A stretch of DNA of 49,557 nucleotides from an uncultured beta proteobacterium (GTDB taxonomy: Bacteria > Pseudomonadota > Gammaproteobacteria > Burkholderiales > Burkholderiaceae_C), in the NCBI GenBank assembly GCA_903873485.1, contig CAIQOO010000042.1, positions 1 to 49,557 on the forward strand, given 5' to 3'. Positions 27,287 through 35,233 of the stretch are shown here, piece after piece. The notes below the pieces were generated by a model. It had not been told where the DNA came from. It did not search any database and worked only from the letters and a program-made list of their open reading frames with translations. Every line of letters begins with the position of its first letter. Positions within the stretch are counted from its first letter, which is position 1. Both the position numbers and the translations under genes were made by a program.

Positions 27287-28573
27287 ATGTCGGACCCGCA
27301 CTATCTTTCTGTCGATGCGCTTCGGGTGGGGCTTTATGTTCATATCGACATGAAGTGGTTTGAGCACCCGTTTGCCTTCAGCCATTTCAAAATCAAATCA
27401 GACGAGCAGATCAAGATCATCCGTAGCCTGGGCCTGAAAAATATCCGGATCGACCCGCCGTTGAGCGATGAAGACGCCATTTCAGCGCTGAACAGCGTCG
27501 CTGCGGCAGTTCCCGTGGTTTCCTTGCCTGAGGAGGCCGCTGAACCTTCCCCCATCATGCTGGCCAAGCGCGCGATGATGGAGTGCATGCGGGAACGCAG
27601 AGATAACGCCGAGCGCATTGAGCGGGCTTTTATTGATACGGCTCAAACGATTCGCGACATTGAGAAAAATCTTTACAGCAGGCCCGTCGAGACGGTCAAA
27701 AACGCCGAGACGCTGGTGACCAATATTGTGAACTCCATTCTCACGGCACCGGAACTGGCGATTCAAGTGATGGGTGACAAGATGGGTGGCGAAGAGTTGT
27801 ACTTTCACTCGCTCAATGTCACGATGTTGTCCTTGATGCTGGCACGCGCCATGCAGTTGCCGGTTCAGGCGGTGCAGACGCTGGGCATCGGCGCACTGAT
27901 GCACGATATCGGGCACAAGGAAGTGCCCGACAAAATTCTGCGAAAAACCGGCCCCTTGACCCAGGCCGAGCGAAACTTTTTTGAGCTGCACTGCCAATAT
28001 GGGCTGGAGATCGGCAAACGCCTGAAACTTGCCGCACCGGCGCTGGCGATCATCGGCGAGCACCATGAATTGTTTGATGGAAGCGGTTATCCCGCCAAAC
28101 TCAAGGCCGAGTCGATTGGCCTGCTGTCGCGCATTGTGGTGATTGCCAACTACTATGACGAGTTGTGCAATCCAAACGCAATTGCCGAAGCGCTGACGCC
28201 CCACGAGGCACTGTCTCTGATGTTTTCCAGGCTGCGCCAGAAGTTTGATCCCAAACTGTTGCAATTATTCATCCGTTGTCTGGGCGTTTATCCGCCCGGC
28301 ACGATTGTGCAGTTGTCCAACGGCTTCATTGGCATGGTCACCACGGTGAACACGGCACGACCCACCAAGCCGGTATTGATCGTCTATGACGCCGAAGTGC
28401 CAAAAGAAGAGGCGATGCTGCTCGACATGGACCGCGAAACCGAGGTCAACATTGCCAAAGCCATTCGGCCGGTTCAAGTGCCCGCCGAGGTCTATAACTA
28501 CTTGAGTCCGCGCAAGCGGGTCAGCTACTACTTTGACGCAAGTTCGGCGCGCGCCAAGACAGGAAAATTATGA
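27287..28573 (+). CDS. HD-GYP domain cyclic-di-GMP phosphodiesterase
   Basis: A 428-residue protein with an N-terminal DUF3391-like domain (YLSVDALRVGLYVHIDMKWF, about 1-130) and an HD-GYP domain (about 150-340). The metal-binding pair is HDIGH (His206-Asp207), with HHELFDGSGYP carrying the GYP signature (267-269), so hydrolysis of cyclic di-GMP is expected. A C-terminal PilZ-unlike beta region follows (GTIVQLSNGFIGMVTTVN). No membrane segment. The stop overlaps the start of the following kinase gene (ATGA), so the two formed a signalling operon. The upstream 250 bp are AT-richer and contain the likely promoter. Confidence 0.93.
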   Translation: MSDPHYLSVDALRVGLYVHIDMKWFEHPFAFSHFKIKSDEQIKIIRSLGLKNIRIDPPLSDEDAISALNSVAAAVPVVSLPEEAAEPSPIMLAKRAMMECMRERRDNAERIERAFIDTAQTIRDIEKNLYSRPVETVKNAETLVTNIVNSILTAPELAIQVMGDKMGGEELYFHSLNVTMLSLMLARAMQLPVQAVQTLGIGALMHDIGHKEVPDKILRKTGPLTQAERNFFELHCQYGLEIGKRLKLAAPALAIIGEHHELFDGSGYPAKLKAESIGLLSRIVVIANYYDELCNPNAIAEALTPHEALSLMFSRLRQKFDPKLLQLFIRCLGVYPPGTIVQLSNGFIGMVTTVNTARPTKPVLIVYDAEVPKEEAMLLDMDRETEVNIAKAIRPVQVPAEVYNYLSPRKRVSYYFDASSARAKTGKL

Positions 28574-29852
28574 GCGATCTGGCCCGGCTGATGCTCGATC
28601 ATGTGCCCGAGATGCTGCTGCTGGTCAATCCGGTGACGCTTGACATCACCATGGCCAATGAATCCGTGTGCAAAACACTGGGTTACTCGTCCGGGCAACT
28701 TCAGGCCATGCTCATCACCGATGTCGAAAGTGCATTGCAGGATGTGTTTTATTGGGAGGATGTCCGCAATGGCCAATACACCGAAGTGCAACAACAAGAG
28801 GGGCAATACCGCTGTCTTGATGGCGACTTGTTGACCGTCAGCAAGTCGATTCAACTGCTGCATGATGACGAGCAGGCGTTGCTGCTGGTGCATGCGGTGC
28901 AGACGCAAGGTGTGCGGGAGGTGCAGGATGTGCTGGCGCAGACGCTCTCCAAGCTGCGCGCCACGCTGGAGTCCACCGGCAATGGCATTTTGGTGATCAA
29001 CTGGCATGGCCGGATCGACAGCATGAATCGGGTTTTGAGCAAGATGTGGGAGATCCCCGAGCCGCTGCTGGCCCGGCATGATGACGCGGGAATTCTTGAT
29101 TTTCTGGCGGGCCGAGTGCTGGAGTCCGAGCTTTTTCGTGCCCGGCTAAGTGCCATCGTGGACAACGGGGAGACGCAAGACTTGCTGCACCTGAAAGACG
29201 GCCAGGTGTTTGAAGCCACCTCACGCCCGCAGTTTCTCGCTGAGCAGATCATTGGCCGGGTTTTTGGCTTCCATGACATCACCCAGCGCACACTGGCAGA
29301 ACAAGCCTTGCTTGAATCGCGCCATCTGCTGGAAGAAAGGGTGCTGGCCCGAACCGCTGACCTGAATGCCGCCAATGCCACCTTGTTGCAGGAAAAGGAG
29401 AGACAAATCACCTTGATACGCAAGCTCGAAGAGGCGCAAAGTCACCTGCTGCAATCAGAGCGAATGGTGTCGATTGGCCAATTGGCAGCCGGGGTGGCAC
29501 ATGAAATCAACAACCCGGTGGCTTTTGTCAACTCCAACCTGGGATCATTGCAGCGCTATGTGATGGACTTGTTGCGGCTGCTGATGGTTTATGAAACCAC
29601 CGAAACCAGCCTGCCCGAGGAGCAGTTGGCTGCTATCAGGCAAGTCAAGAATCAAGTCGATTTTTCACCACCAAACCGGTTGGCAAAGGCACCGGCCTGG
29701 GGCTTTCACTGGCCTACGGCATTGTGCAAAATCACCAGGGACGAATCGAGGTTGCCAGCGAGGTCGGCCGTGGCAGCAGCTTCAGGGTGATTTTGCCCAA
29801 AGCACCGGCGCTGCCGACAGCGACAGTTACGGCAGACCCCAGGCAGCCGTAG
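28570..29852 (+). pseudogene. PAS histidine kinase with deleted ATPase domain and frameshift
   Basis: The first 365 codons are intact: a PAS-like domain (MLDHVPEMLLLVNPVTLDIT), a second PAS (LRATLESTGNGILVINWHGR), a coiled coil (LLEERVLARTADLNAAN) and HisKA with GQLAAGVAHEINNPVAFVNS. At about 29660, after VKNQVDF, the sequence jumps in another frame to [20 protein letters not shown] and ends at 29852 with DPRQP-stop. The dimerisation second helix, N box and G1 box are missing, and the in-frame reading stops at 29790 after a nonsense tail. The product could dimerise and sense but cannot bind ATP. It overlaps the HD-GYP gene by 4 nt. Confidence 0.85.
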
Positions 29853-29867
29853 CGGCGGCTGCCGCCT

Positions 29868-30953
29868 TCACGAGAGCCGGTTGATTTCCACAATGCCATC
29901 GACAAACTCCTTGATCGTCAAGGCCGCAACGGTGTGGATGGAGGTAAATTCGATGCGGCATTCAAAGCCATTGTTGACCGCCGAAACCCGCAACACCTTG
30001 GCGTAAATTTCGGTCAGATCTGAACCCAGCGATGTTGACAAGGCGATCTTGATGTCAGAAAAAGCCGCCAGGGCGACCGGGCTGACGATGTACATGCCGC
30101 CATAACTGATGTCCACCACCCGTCCGATCAGTTCCTCGGGCAGCACCGACTTGCCGCTGACACGCTGGAATTTGACGGCAATATCGACCTCCACGCGCGG
30201 GCTGTTGCGAATCTCGCGCGCCGGGGCCACCAGATGACGTGGTCGCCGGGTTGACAGCAATTCCAGCATGCGCACCATGCCTTTTTTCCCTTTCACCCTG
30301 ACTTCGTTGACCTGCCCGGTTTCAATAAAGTCGCACGCCAGCAGGTAGGTGTTTTCGCTGAGCAAGATTTGCCCGCGCAAGCTGTGCGCTTCGACCCGGG
30401 AGGCCAGATTGACCTGGTCCCCAATCACCGTGTATTCGCTGTGCAGCACCGAGCCCAGATGGCCGGCCACCACTTCACCGGTGTTGATGCCGATGCCCAT
30501 GTAGAGTGGTGCCATGCCGAAAGTCTGGTTTTCCAGGTTGATGTCTTTCATGGCCATTTGCATCTCGATGGCGCAGGCCAGTGCCGCCTCCACATCGTCC
30601 TGGCGGGCAACCGGCGCACCAAACAGGGCCATGATCGCATCACCCATGAACTTGTCGATGGTTCCGCCGTAGCCGATGATGATTTCGGTCATGCGATTGA
30701 AGTAGCGGTTCAGCGCCTCGACCATCTCCAGCGCGGTGTAGTGTTCGGCGACGGCGGTAAAGCCGCGCAAGTCCGACAGCAAAATAGTCACCCGCCGGGT
30801 GTCGAGTTCTGGTGTGGTGATCAGTGCCATGTCAATCGCCAAGCCAATTTGCTGGCGCAGTTGGTCATCGCTGCCTTGGGTTGGGCTGTCGGCATGGCCA
30901 CGCATCAAGTCAAGTAGTTTTTCAATCAATAGGGCTTTGTTGACTGGCTGCAT
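29868..30953 (-). CDS. Class III adenylate/guanylate cyclase with PilZ domain
   Basis: A 361-residue soluble protein. The cyclase domain (about 50-225) has ILLSDLRGFTAVAEHY (metal-binding Asp61), TIDKFMGDAIMALFG (Lys101, Asp105, the ATP-type lysine), GIGINTGEVVAGHLGS and EYTVIGDQVNLASRVEA with the transition-state residues. A C-terminal region (about 250-355) starts with NSPRVEVDIAVKFQRV and continues VGRVVDISYGGMYIVSP, the RxxxR-less but DxSxxG form of a PilZ domain. The coupling of cyclic nucleotide synthesis with a cyclic-di-GMP receptor fold beside an HD-GYP gene suggests crosstalk (inference). It is convergent with the broken kinase gene. Confidence 0.87.
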   Translation of the reverse strand: MQPVNKALLIEKLLDLMRGHADSPTQGSDDQLRQQIGLAIDMALITTPELDTRRVTILLSDLRGFTAVAEHYTALEMVEALNRYFNRMTEIIIGYGGTIDKFMGDAIMALFGAPVARQDDVEAALACAIEMQMAMKDINLENQTFGMAPLYMGIGINTGEVVAGHLGSVLHSEYTVIGDQVNLASRVEAHSLRGQILLSENTYLLACDFIETGQVNEVRVKGKKGMVRMLELLSTRRPRHLVAPAREIRNSPRVEVDIAVKFQRVSGKSVLPEELIGRVVDISYGGMYIVSPVALAAFSDIKIALSTSLGSDLTEIYAKVLRVSAVNNGFECRIEFTSIHTVAALTIKEFVDGIVEINRLS

Positions 30954-30958
30954 GGTGC

Positions 30959-32998
30959 TCAGTGGCCCAACGGTGGCACTGGCCGGGTTTTATGGAAGGT
31001 GATGGGAACGCCGTTTTGGGCTGCTGCCAATTCTTTGCGCGACTGATTGGCCACCGAGGGTTTCATTTTTCCCATGACATGCATCTCGCAGGGTTTGCAG
31101 TCAAAGCGCAGCGTGAGTTTTTCTTTGCCGTTGATGAGTTGCAACGGCTCGGCCTTGACAAAGCCTTGCACGCCGATGATGCCCTTGGCTTGTTTCGGGC
31201 ACAGACTCAAAGAAAACCGCACGCAATGTTTGGTGATCATCAGGCTGACTTCGCCGAGTTCTTCGATTGCCTCGTAGGCCGGCGCGATCAGCCTGACACC
31301 GTGCCGGACATAAAAGTCGTGTGCCCGCTGGTTGAAGACGTTGGCAAGATAACTCAGTGTCTCTTCGGGATAGGGTACTGGCGGCTCAACCGGTCGGGCG
31401 CGTGGCAGGCGGACAAAGGCACGGGCGCGCGCCAATTCCAGCGCCAGCACCGCATCGCGGCGCAGCGCATTGAGCAGTGAACTCGGCAAAACTACAGGGT
31501 CAAAATCGGCTGTAGCCCATACCACATCTGCGCTGATAGCTATAAAAATAGTAGTACCTAAGCGGCTGATCTGGGTACTGGCCTGGTCTTGGGCGGCGAC
31601 CGGGCTGTGGGCCGGTTGACGACTGGCGGCTGGAAAATCATGCTGCGCGCTGACCTGGATGCCGTCTTCATCGGTCAGGGTGAGCTGCACCGCATCGTCT
31701 TGCACCCGAAGGCTTGCCCAGACCCCAATTCGCCGATCGCTGGATTTTTTGTCCAGCGCCCGCAGCCAGTCAACATCGCGGTTGCGCCGAACCTCAAGGC
31801 CCTGGCGCAGGTCTTTCAGCTCGGTCATGGCATCTTTGGGATAAACCCGCCAGCGGCCTTTGGCAGCACTCAAGGGTTGGGCACGGTTGATCGCCATGCC
31901 AACCAGCTCCTTTTGCAGGTTGTAATAACACAGGCCGTCGCCATTGTGCAGCACGGTCTGGCGGTCGGCCAGCGTCAGCTCGACCCAGTTCGGGCCAGTC
32001 TGGCTGACATGGCCGATGGGCAGTCCGGGATTTTTCGGCGTGTCAAAGGCGCCGATAGCGTCCTGGCGGCCCGGCACAAAGTAATCGGTGAATTCCCGGT
32101 TGAAGTTTTGCTGCGGGTCGGGCGTAAAACTGAATGTGGTGCGGCCGCTGCTGGCGCGCGCCAGCGGATGGCCGCTGTCCTGGCGCTCCTCAATCAGCGC
32201 ATCAAGCAGCCGGCGGTAATGGGCGGTGATGTTTTTCACATAGGCCATATCCTTGTAGCGGCCTTCGATCTTGAAGCTGCGCACCCCGGCCGCCACCAGC
32301 GCGGCCAAGTTGGCGCTCTGGTTGTTGTCTTTGAGGCTCAGCACATGTTTGTCATGTGCGACAAACCGGCCCTTGCCATCCACCACCTGGTAGGGCAGAC
32401 GGCAGGCCTGGCTGCATTCGCCCCGGTTGGCGCTGCGCCCGGTGTGTGCCGCGCTGATGTAGCACTGGCCGCTGTAGGCGACACACAGCGCGCCATGCAC
32501 AAAAAACTCCAGCGTGCAGCGCTCTGGAGAGGTGGCGGCGCGTATGGCGGCGATTTGTGCCAGGTCAAGCTCGCGTGCCAGCACCAACTGGCTCAGCCCC
32601 ACATCCTGCAAAAAGCGGGCCTTCTCGGGCGTGCGGATGTCGGTCTGGGTGCTGGCATGCAACTGGATCGGCGGCAGCTCAAGCTCCAGCAGCCCCATGT
32701 CCTGGATGATCAGCGCATCCACCCCTGCGTCATGCAGTTGCCAGGCCAGTTGGCGCGCCGGTTCGAGTTCATCGTCACGCAAAATCGTGTTCAGGGTGAC
32801 AAAAATGCGGCTGTTGAAGCGGTGCGCATGTTGCACCAGCCGGGCGATGTCGGCCACTGAATTGTCGGCACTGGTGCGCGCGCCAAAACATGGCCCGCCA
32901 ATATAGACGGCATCGGCCCCGTGGTTGATGGCCTCGATGCCAATGGCGGCATCGCGTGCCGGGGCCAACAGTTCAAGCGAGTGGGGCAGCAGTGACAT
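30959..32998 (-). CDS. rlhA: U32 peptidase-family protein, 23S rRNA C2501 hydroxylation (RlhA type)
   Basis: A 679-residue U32 protein matching the long RlhA/YdcP form: LELLAPARDAAIGIEAINHG, ADAVYIGGPCFGAR, IFVTLNTILRDDELEPA, VDALIIQDMGLLELELPPIQ, LEFFVHGALCVAYSGQCYIS, NRGECSQACRLPY (cysteines for the Fe-S cluster), SFKIEGRYKDMAYVKNITAHYR. In E. coli this enzyme hydroxylates C2501 of 23S rRNA; that role is taken from the family. Near the C-terminus the codons for IFIAISADVVWATADFDPVV come from an antisense, in-frame copy of the AT-rich dispersed element. It overlaps no neighbour but starts just 6 nt from the cyclase start region, on the same strand. Confidence 0.9.
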   Translation of the reverse strand: MSLLPHSLELLAPARDAAIGIEAINHGADAVYIGGPCFGARTSADNSVADIARLVQHAHRFNSRIFVTLNTILRDDELEPARQLAWQLHDAGVDALIIQDMGLLELELPPIQLHASTQTDIRTPEKARFLQDVGLSQLVLARELDLAQIAAIRAATSPERCTLEFFVHGALCVAYSGQCYISAAHTGRSANRGECSQACRLPYQVVDGKGRFVAHDKHVLSLKDNNQSANLAALVAAGVRSFKIEGRYKDMAYVKNITAHYRRLLDALIEERQDSGHPLARASSGRTTFSFTPDPQQNFNREFTDYFVPGRQDAIGAFDTPKNPGLPIGHVSQTGPNWVELTLADRQTVLHNGDGLCYYNLQKELVGMAINRAQPLSAAKGRWRVYPKDAMTELKDLRQGLEVRRNRDVDWLRALDKKSSDRRIGVWASLRVQDDAVQLTLTDEDGIQVSAQHDFPAASRQPAHSPVAAQDQASTQISRLGTTIFIAISADVVWATADFDPVVLPSSLLNALRRDAVLALELARARAFVRLPRARPVEPPVPYPEETLSYLANVFNQRAHDFYVRHGVRLIAPAYEAIEELGEVSLMITKHCVRFSLSLCPKQAKGIIGVQGFVKAEPLQLINGKEKLTLRFDCKPCEMHVMGKMKPSVANQSRKELAAAQNGVPITFHKTRPVPPLGH
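31499..31558 (+). repeat. Dispersed AT-rich element, copy inside rlhA
   Basis: AAAATCGGCTGTAGCCC, then a CATCTGCGCTGATAGCTAT arm and AAAAATAGTAG tail, aligning with the reference at 3729. It is antisense to rlhA, which reads through it without a stop (VVWATADF). Confidence 0.75.
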
Positions 32999-33047
32999 GG
33001 GACGCGATTATCGGGGATGCCCAAGCTGTGGATGTACCCGTCGGGGG

Positions 33048-34217
33048 TCAGTCCGGCGGGGCGATTTCAACCCGGTTGCGTCCGGCTTCCTTGGCCCTGT
33101 AAAGCGCTGCGTCAGCCCGGCTGACCAGCCGGTCATCGGTCTGGTCCTGTGGCATTACCAGCGCCACACCGACGCTGACGGTAATGGTCAGCGCCCCGGC
33201 ATCGGTGGGCAGCGGGGTGTTCGCAACGGTCTCGCAAAGGCGCTGCGCTTGCGCCAAACTGCCCGCTTCGTCGGTCAGCGGCATCAACAGCATGAATTCC
33301 TCGCCACCGGTGCGCGCCAGGGTATCTGCCTGGCGGGTGCAGGCCTGCAAAACACCAGCCAGACCGCACAACACCTGGTCGCCTACCCCATGACCGTGGC
33401 TGTCGTTGATGCGTTTGAAATGGTCAATGTCGAGCATCATCATGGCAAAGCACTGGCCGCTGCGCTGGTAGCGGGCATGTTCGTTGTCGAGCCGGCGCAT
33501 CATCACGCGCCGGTTATACAGCCCGGTGAGCTGATCGGTATCGGACAGGGTTCGCAGTTTGTGAATCAGCCTGCCCAGCAGCAAAGTTGCCAAAGAAAAA
33601 TTGAAGCCGCCCAGCAGCACCAAAAACAACAATGTGACGCTCAGGTCAAATTCGCTGTCGGTGTTAAAGCGCACTTGGCTGCTGGCGCTGCCGCCCGCAA
33701 TCAATACCATGTGCAGCACCAACACCAGCAGCGCCAGCCACAAGGGCGAAACAACCAGGCCAACCACGAGTTTCGAAGTGTTGCGCTGAGCATTGAGCCA
33801 ACTGGCCATTTGCCAGGCTGCTTGCCACAGCGGCCAGCAGAGCACCAGGGTCAACAAACCGACCCGCCAGACCAGCCAGTCGGTGCCGAGTTGCCGCAGC
33901 CCCTCCACCAGCAACACGCCGATGCAGCAATAAAACACCGTTGTCAAGTCGGCTTTGCGGTCACCGGCGAATCTGTCAACGCCATGCTGCAGCAACAAAA
34001 AGCTGGCCGTCATGAGCAGATTGACGATCAAATCGGTGTTGAAACTGATGTGGGCAGCAGACAGATAGAGGATCAGCACAGCGTCGGCACTGACAAACCA
34101 GGCCAGCGACCAACACAGCGCCACGCGCCGGTTAAGCCGGTAGCCCAGGCCCAGCGCAAGCCAGGCGACTGCATAGATCAGCAATTGCACCGCCAGTGCG
34201 GGCATCATGGGGTTCAT
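33048..34217 (-). CDS. Membrane diguanylate cyclase (GGDEF)
   Basis: A 389-residue protein with about six transmembrane helices in the first 200 residues (for example LIYAVAWLALGLGYRL, LIVNLLMTASFLLLQHG, LALLVLVLHMVLIAGG) and a C-terminal GGDEF domain. The domain starts DTDQLTGLYNRRVMMRRL, has the metal-binding MMLDIDHFKRINDSHGHGVGD, the active site RTGGEEFMLL and, five residues before it, the RxxD inhibitory site (RQAD). Synthesis of cyclic di-GMP with product inhibition is therefore expected. The ATG at 34217 (MNPMMPALAVQLL) was chosen; the frame is open upstream but has no membrane or domain motif there. Confidence 0.9.
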   Translation of the reverse strand: MNPMMPALAVQLLIYAVAWLALGLGYRLNRRVALCWSLAWFVSADAVLILYLSAAHISFNTDLIVNLLMTASFLLLQHGVDRFAGDRKADLTTVFYCCIGVLLVEGLRQLGTDWLVWRVGLLTLVLCWPLWQAAWQMASWLNAQRNTSKLVVGLVVSPLWLALLVLVLHMVLIAGGSASSQVRFNTDSEFDLSVTLLFLVLLGGFNFSLATLLLGRLIHKLRTLSDTDQLTGLYNRRVMMRRLDNEHARYQRSGQCFAMMMLDIDHFKRINDSHGHGVGDQVLCGLAGVLQACTRQADTLARTGGEEFMLLMPLTDEAGSLAQAQRLCETVANTPLPTDAGALTITVSVGVALVMPQDQTDDRLVSRADAALYRAKEAGRNRVEIAPPD

Positions 34218-34403
34218 GGGGTTTGTAAGTTGTGCTGCACCAGGCTCATCAACACATGGTCTGCCATGGTCAAAGCCTGATCCGTTTGTGGTAGCTGATT
34301 TTGCAAAGAAACCGGCCATGTTTTGATAGGGGTAAACCGCAGGGTCAGCGCCGTGCTGCCAGATGTCGCCGCTGCCGGGTGCCGTTTTACTACACTGGCG
34401 CGC

Positions 34404-35174
34404 ATGAACAACCAACGCCTTGATGCCCTTGATGCCCTGCGCGGTCTGGCCATGCTGTGGATGACGGTGTTTCACTTTTGCTTTGATCTGAACCATTTTG
34501 GCTATATCCGGCAAAACTTTTACACCGACCCGGTCTGGACTTGGCAGCGCAGCCTGATCGTCAGCCTGTTTTTGCTGTGCGCCGGTCTCGGGCAGGCGGT
34601 GGCGGTGGCGCAAGGCCAGAGCTGGAGGCGATTTTGGCAGCGCTGGGCGCAGGTGGCGGGAGGCGCGCTGCTGGTCACGCTGGGTTCCTGGTTGATGTAC
34701 CCGAAGAGCTTTATCTATTTTGGCGTGTTGCACGGTCTGGCACTGATGCTGCTGCTGGCGCGCCTGAGCGTGTCTTGGGGCCGCTGGCTATGGCTTTTGG
34801 GAGGACTTGCCATTGCTTCAAAATTTATAGCTAGCTACGCAATAGGGATATGGGCTACAAGCCATTTTGTTGCTATTTTGAATGCGCCGGCGCTGAACTG
34901 GCTAGGCTGGATGACGCGGCCACCGGTGACCGAGGACCATGTGCCGCTGTTCCCCTGGCTGGGCGTGATGTGGTGGGGGGTGGCCATCGGCAACGGCTTG
35001 CTGTCTGGATCAACGGGTTGGTTGCACCGGCGCTTGCCAGCCGCACTCCAGCCACTGGCGAGGCTGGGTCGCTGGAGCCTGAGTTATTACCTGCTGCATC
35101 AGCCGATGTTGATCGCCGCCTTGCTGTTGCTCGGATGGATGGTCAAATCAAGCGGTGTTTTTGGCGGCGTATAG
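34404..35174 (+). CDS. Heparan-alpha-glucosaminide N-acetyltransferase-like membrane protein (DUF1624)
   Basis: A 256-residue polytopic membrane protein. It begins MNNQRLDALDALRGLAMLWM, the conserved start of the DUF1624/HGSNAT-like acyltransferase family, with HFCFDLNHFGY (conserved His/Asp) in the first helix region and later PLFPWLGVMWWGVAIG and LSYYLLHQPMLIA. About seven helices. The biological acceptor is not known. Codons for LAIASKFIASYAIGIWATSH come from an in-frame copy of the AT-rich dispersed element, placed between two helices. It is divergent from the GGDEF gene (about 190 bp between starts). Confidence 0.88.
   Translation: MNNQRLDALDALRGLAMLWMTVFHFCFDLNHFGYIRQNFYTDPVWTWQRSLIVSLFLLCAGLGQAVAVAQGQSWRRFWQRWAQVAGGALLVTLGSWLMYPKSFIYFGVLHGLALMLLLARLSVSWGRWLWLLGGLAIASKFIASYAIGIWATSHFVAILNAPALNWLGWMTRPPVTEDHVPLFPWLGVMWWGVAIGNGLLSGSTGWLHRRLPAALQPLARLGRWSLSYYLLHQPMLIAALLLLGWMVKSSGVFGGV
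34815..34872 (-). repeat. Dispersed AT-rich element, copy inside DUF1624 gene
   Basis: Read on the minus strand: AAAATGGCTTGTAGCCCATA, then CCCTATTGCG, TAGCTAGCTATAAATTTTG. It has the same order of motifs as the reference at 3729, is antisense to the gene and is read in frame (GIWATSHF). Confidence 0.7.
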
Positions 35175-35233
35175 TGAACATCCAGAAAAAAACGGGTTTG
35201 CTTGAATCAGTGGTCTTGAATCTAAGGTGTAAT

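Noticed and set aside
32925..34280. Long plus-strand frame opposite the GGDEF gene (Gln/His-rich)
   Set aside because: Its composition is that of antisense reading, while the minus strand has a complete membrane-GGDEF protein with active-site motifs.
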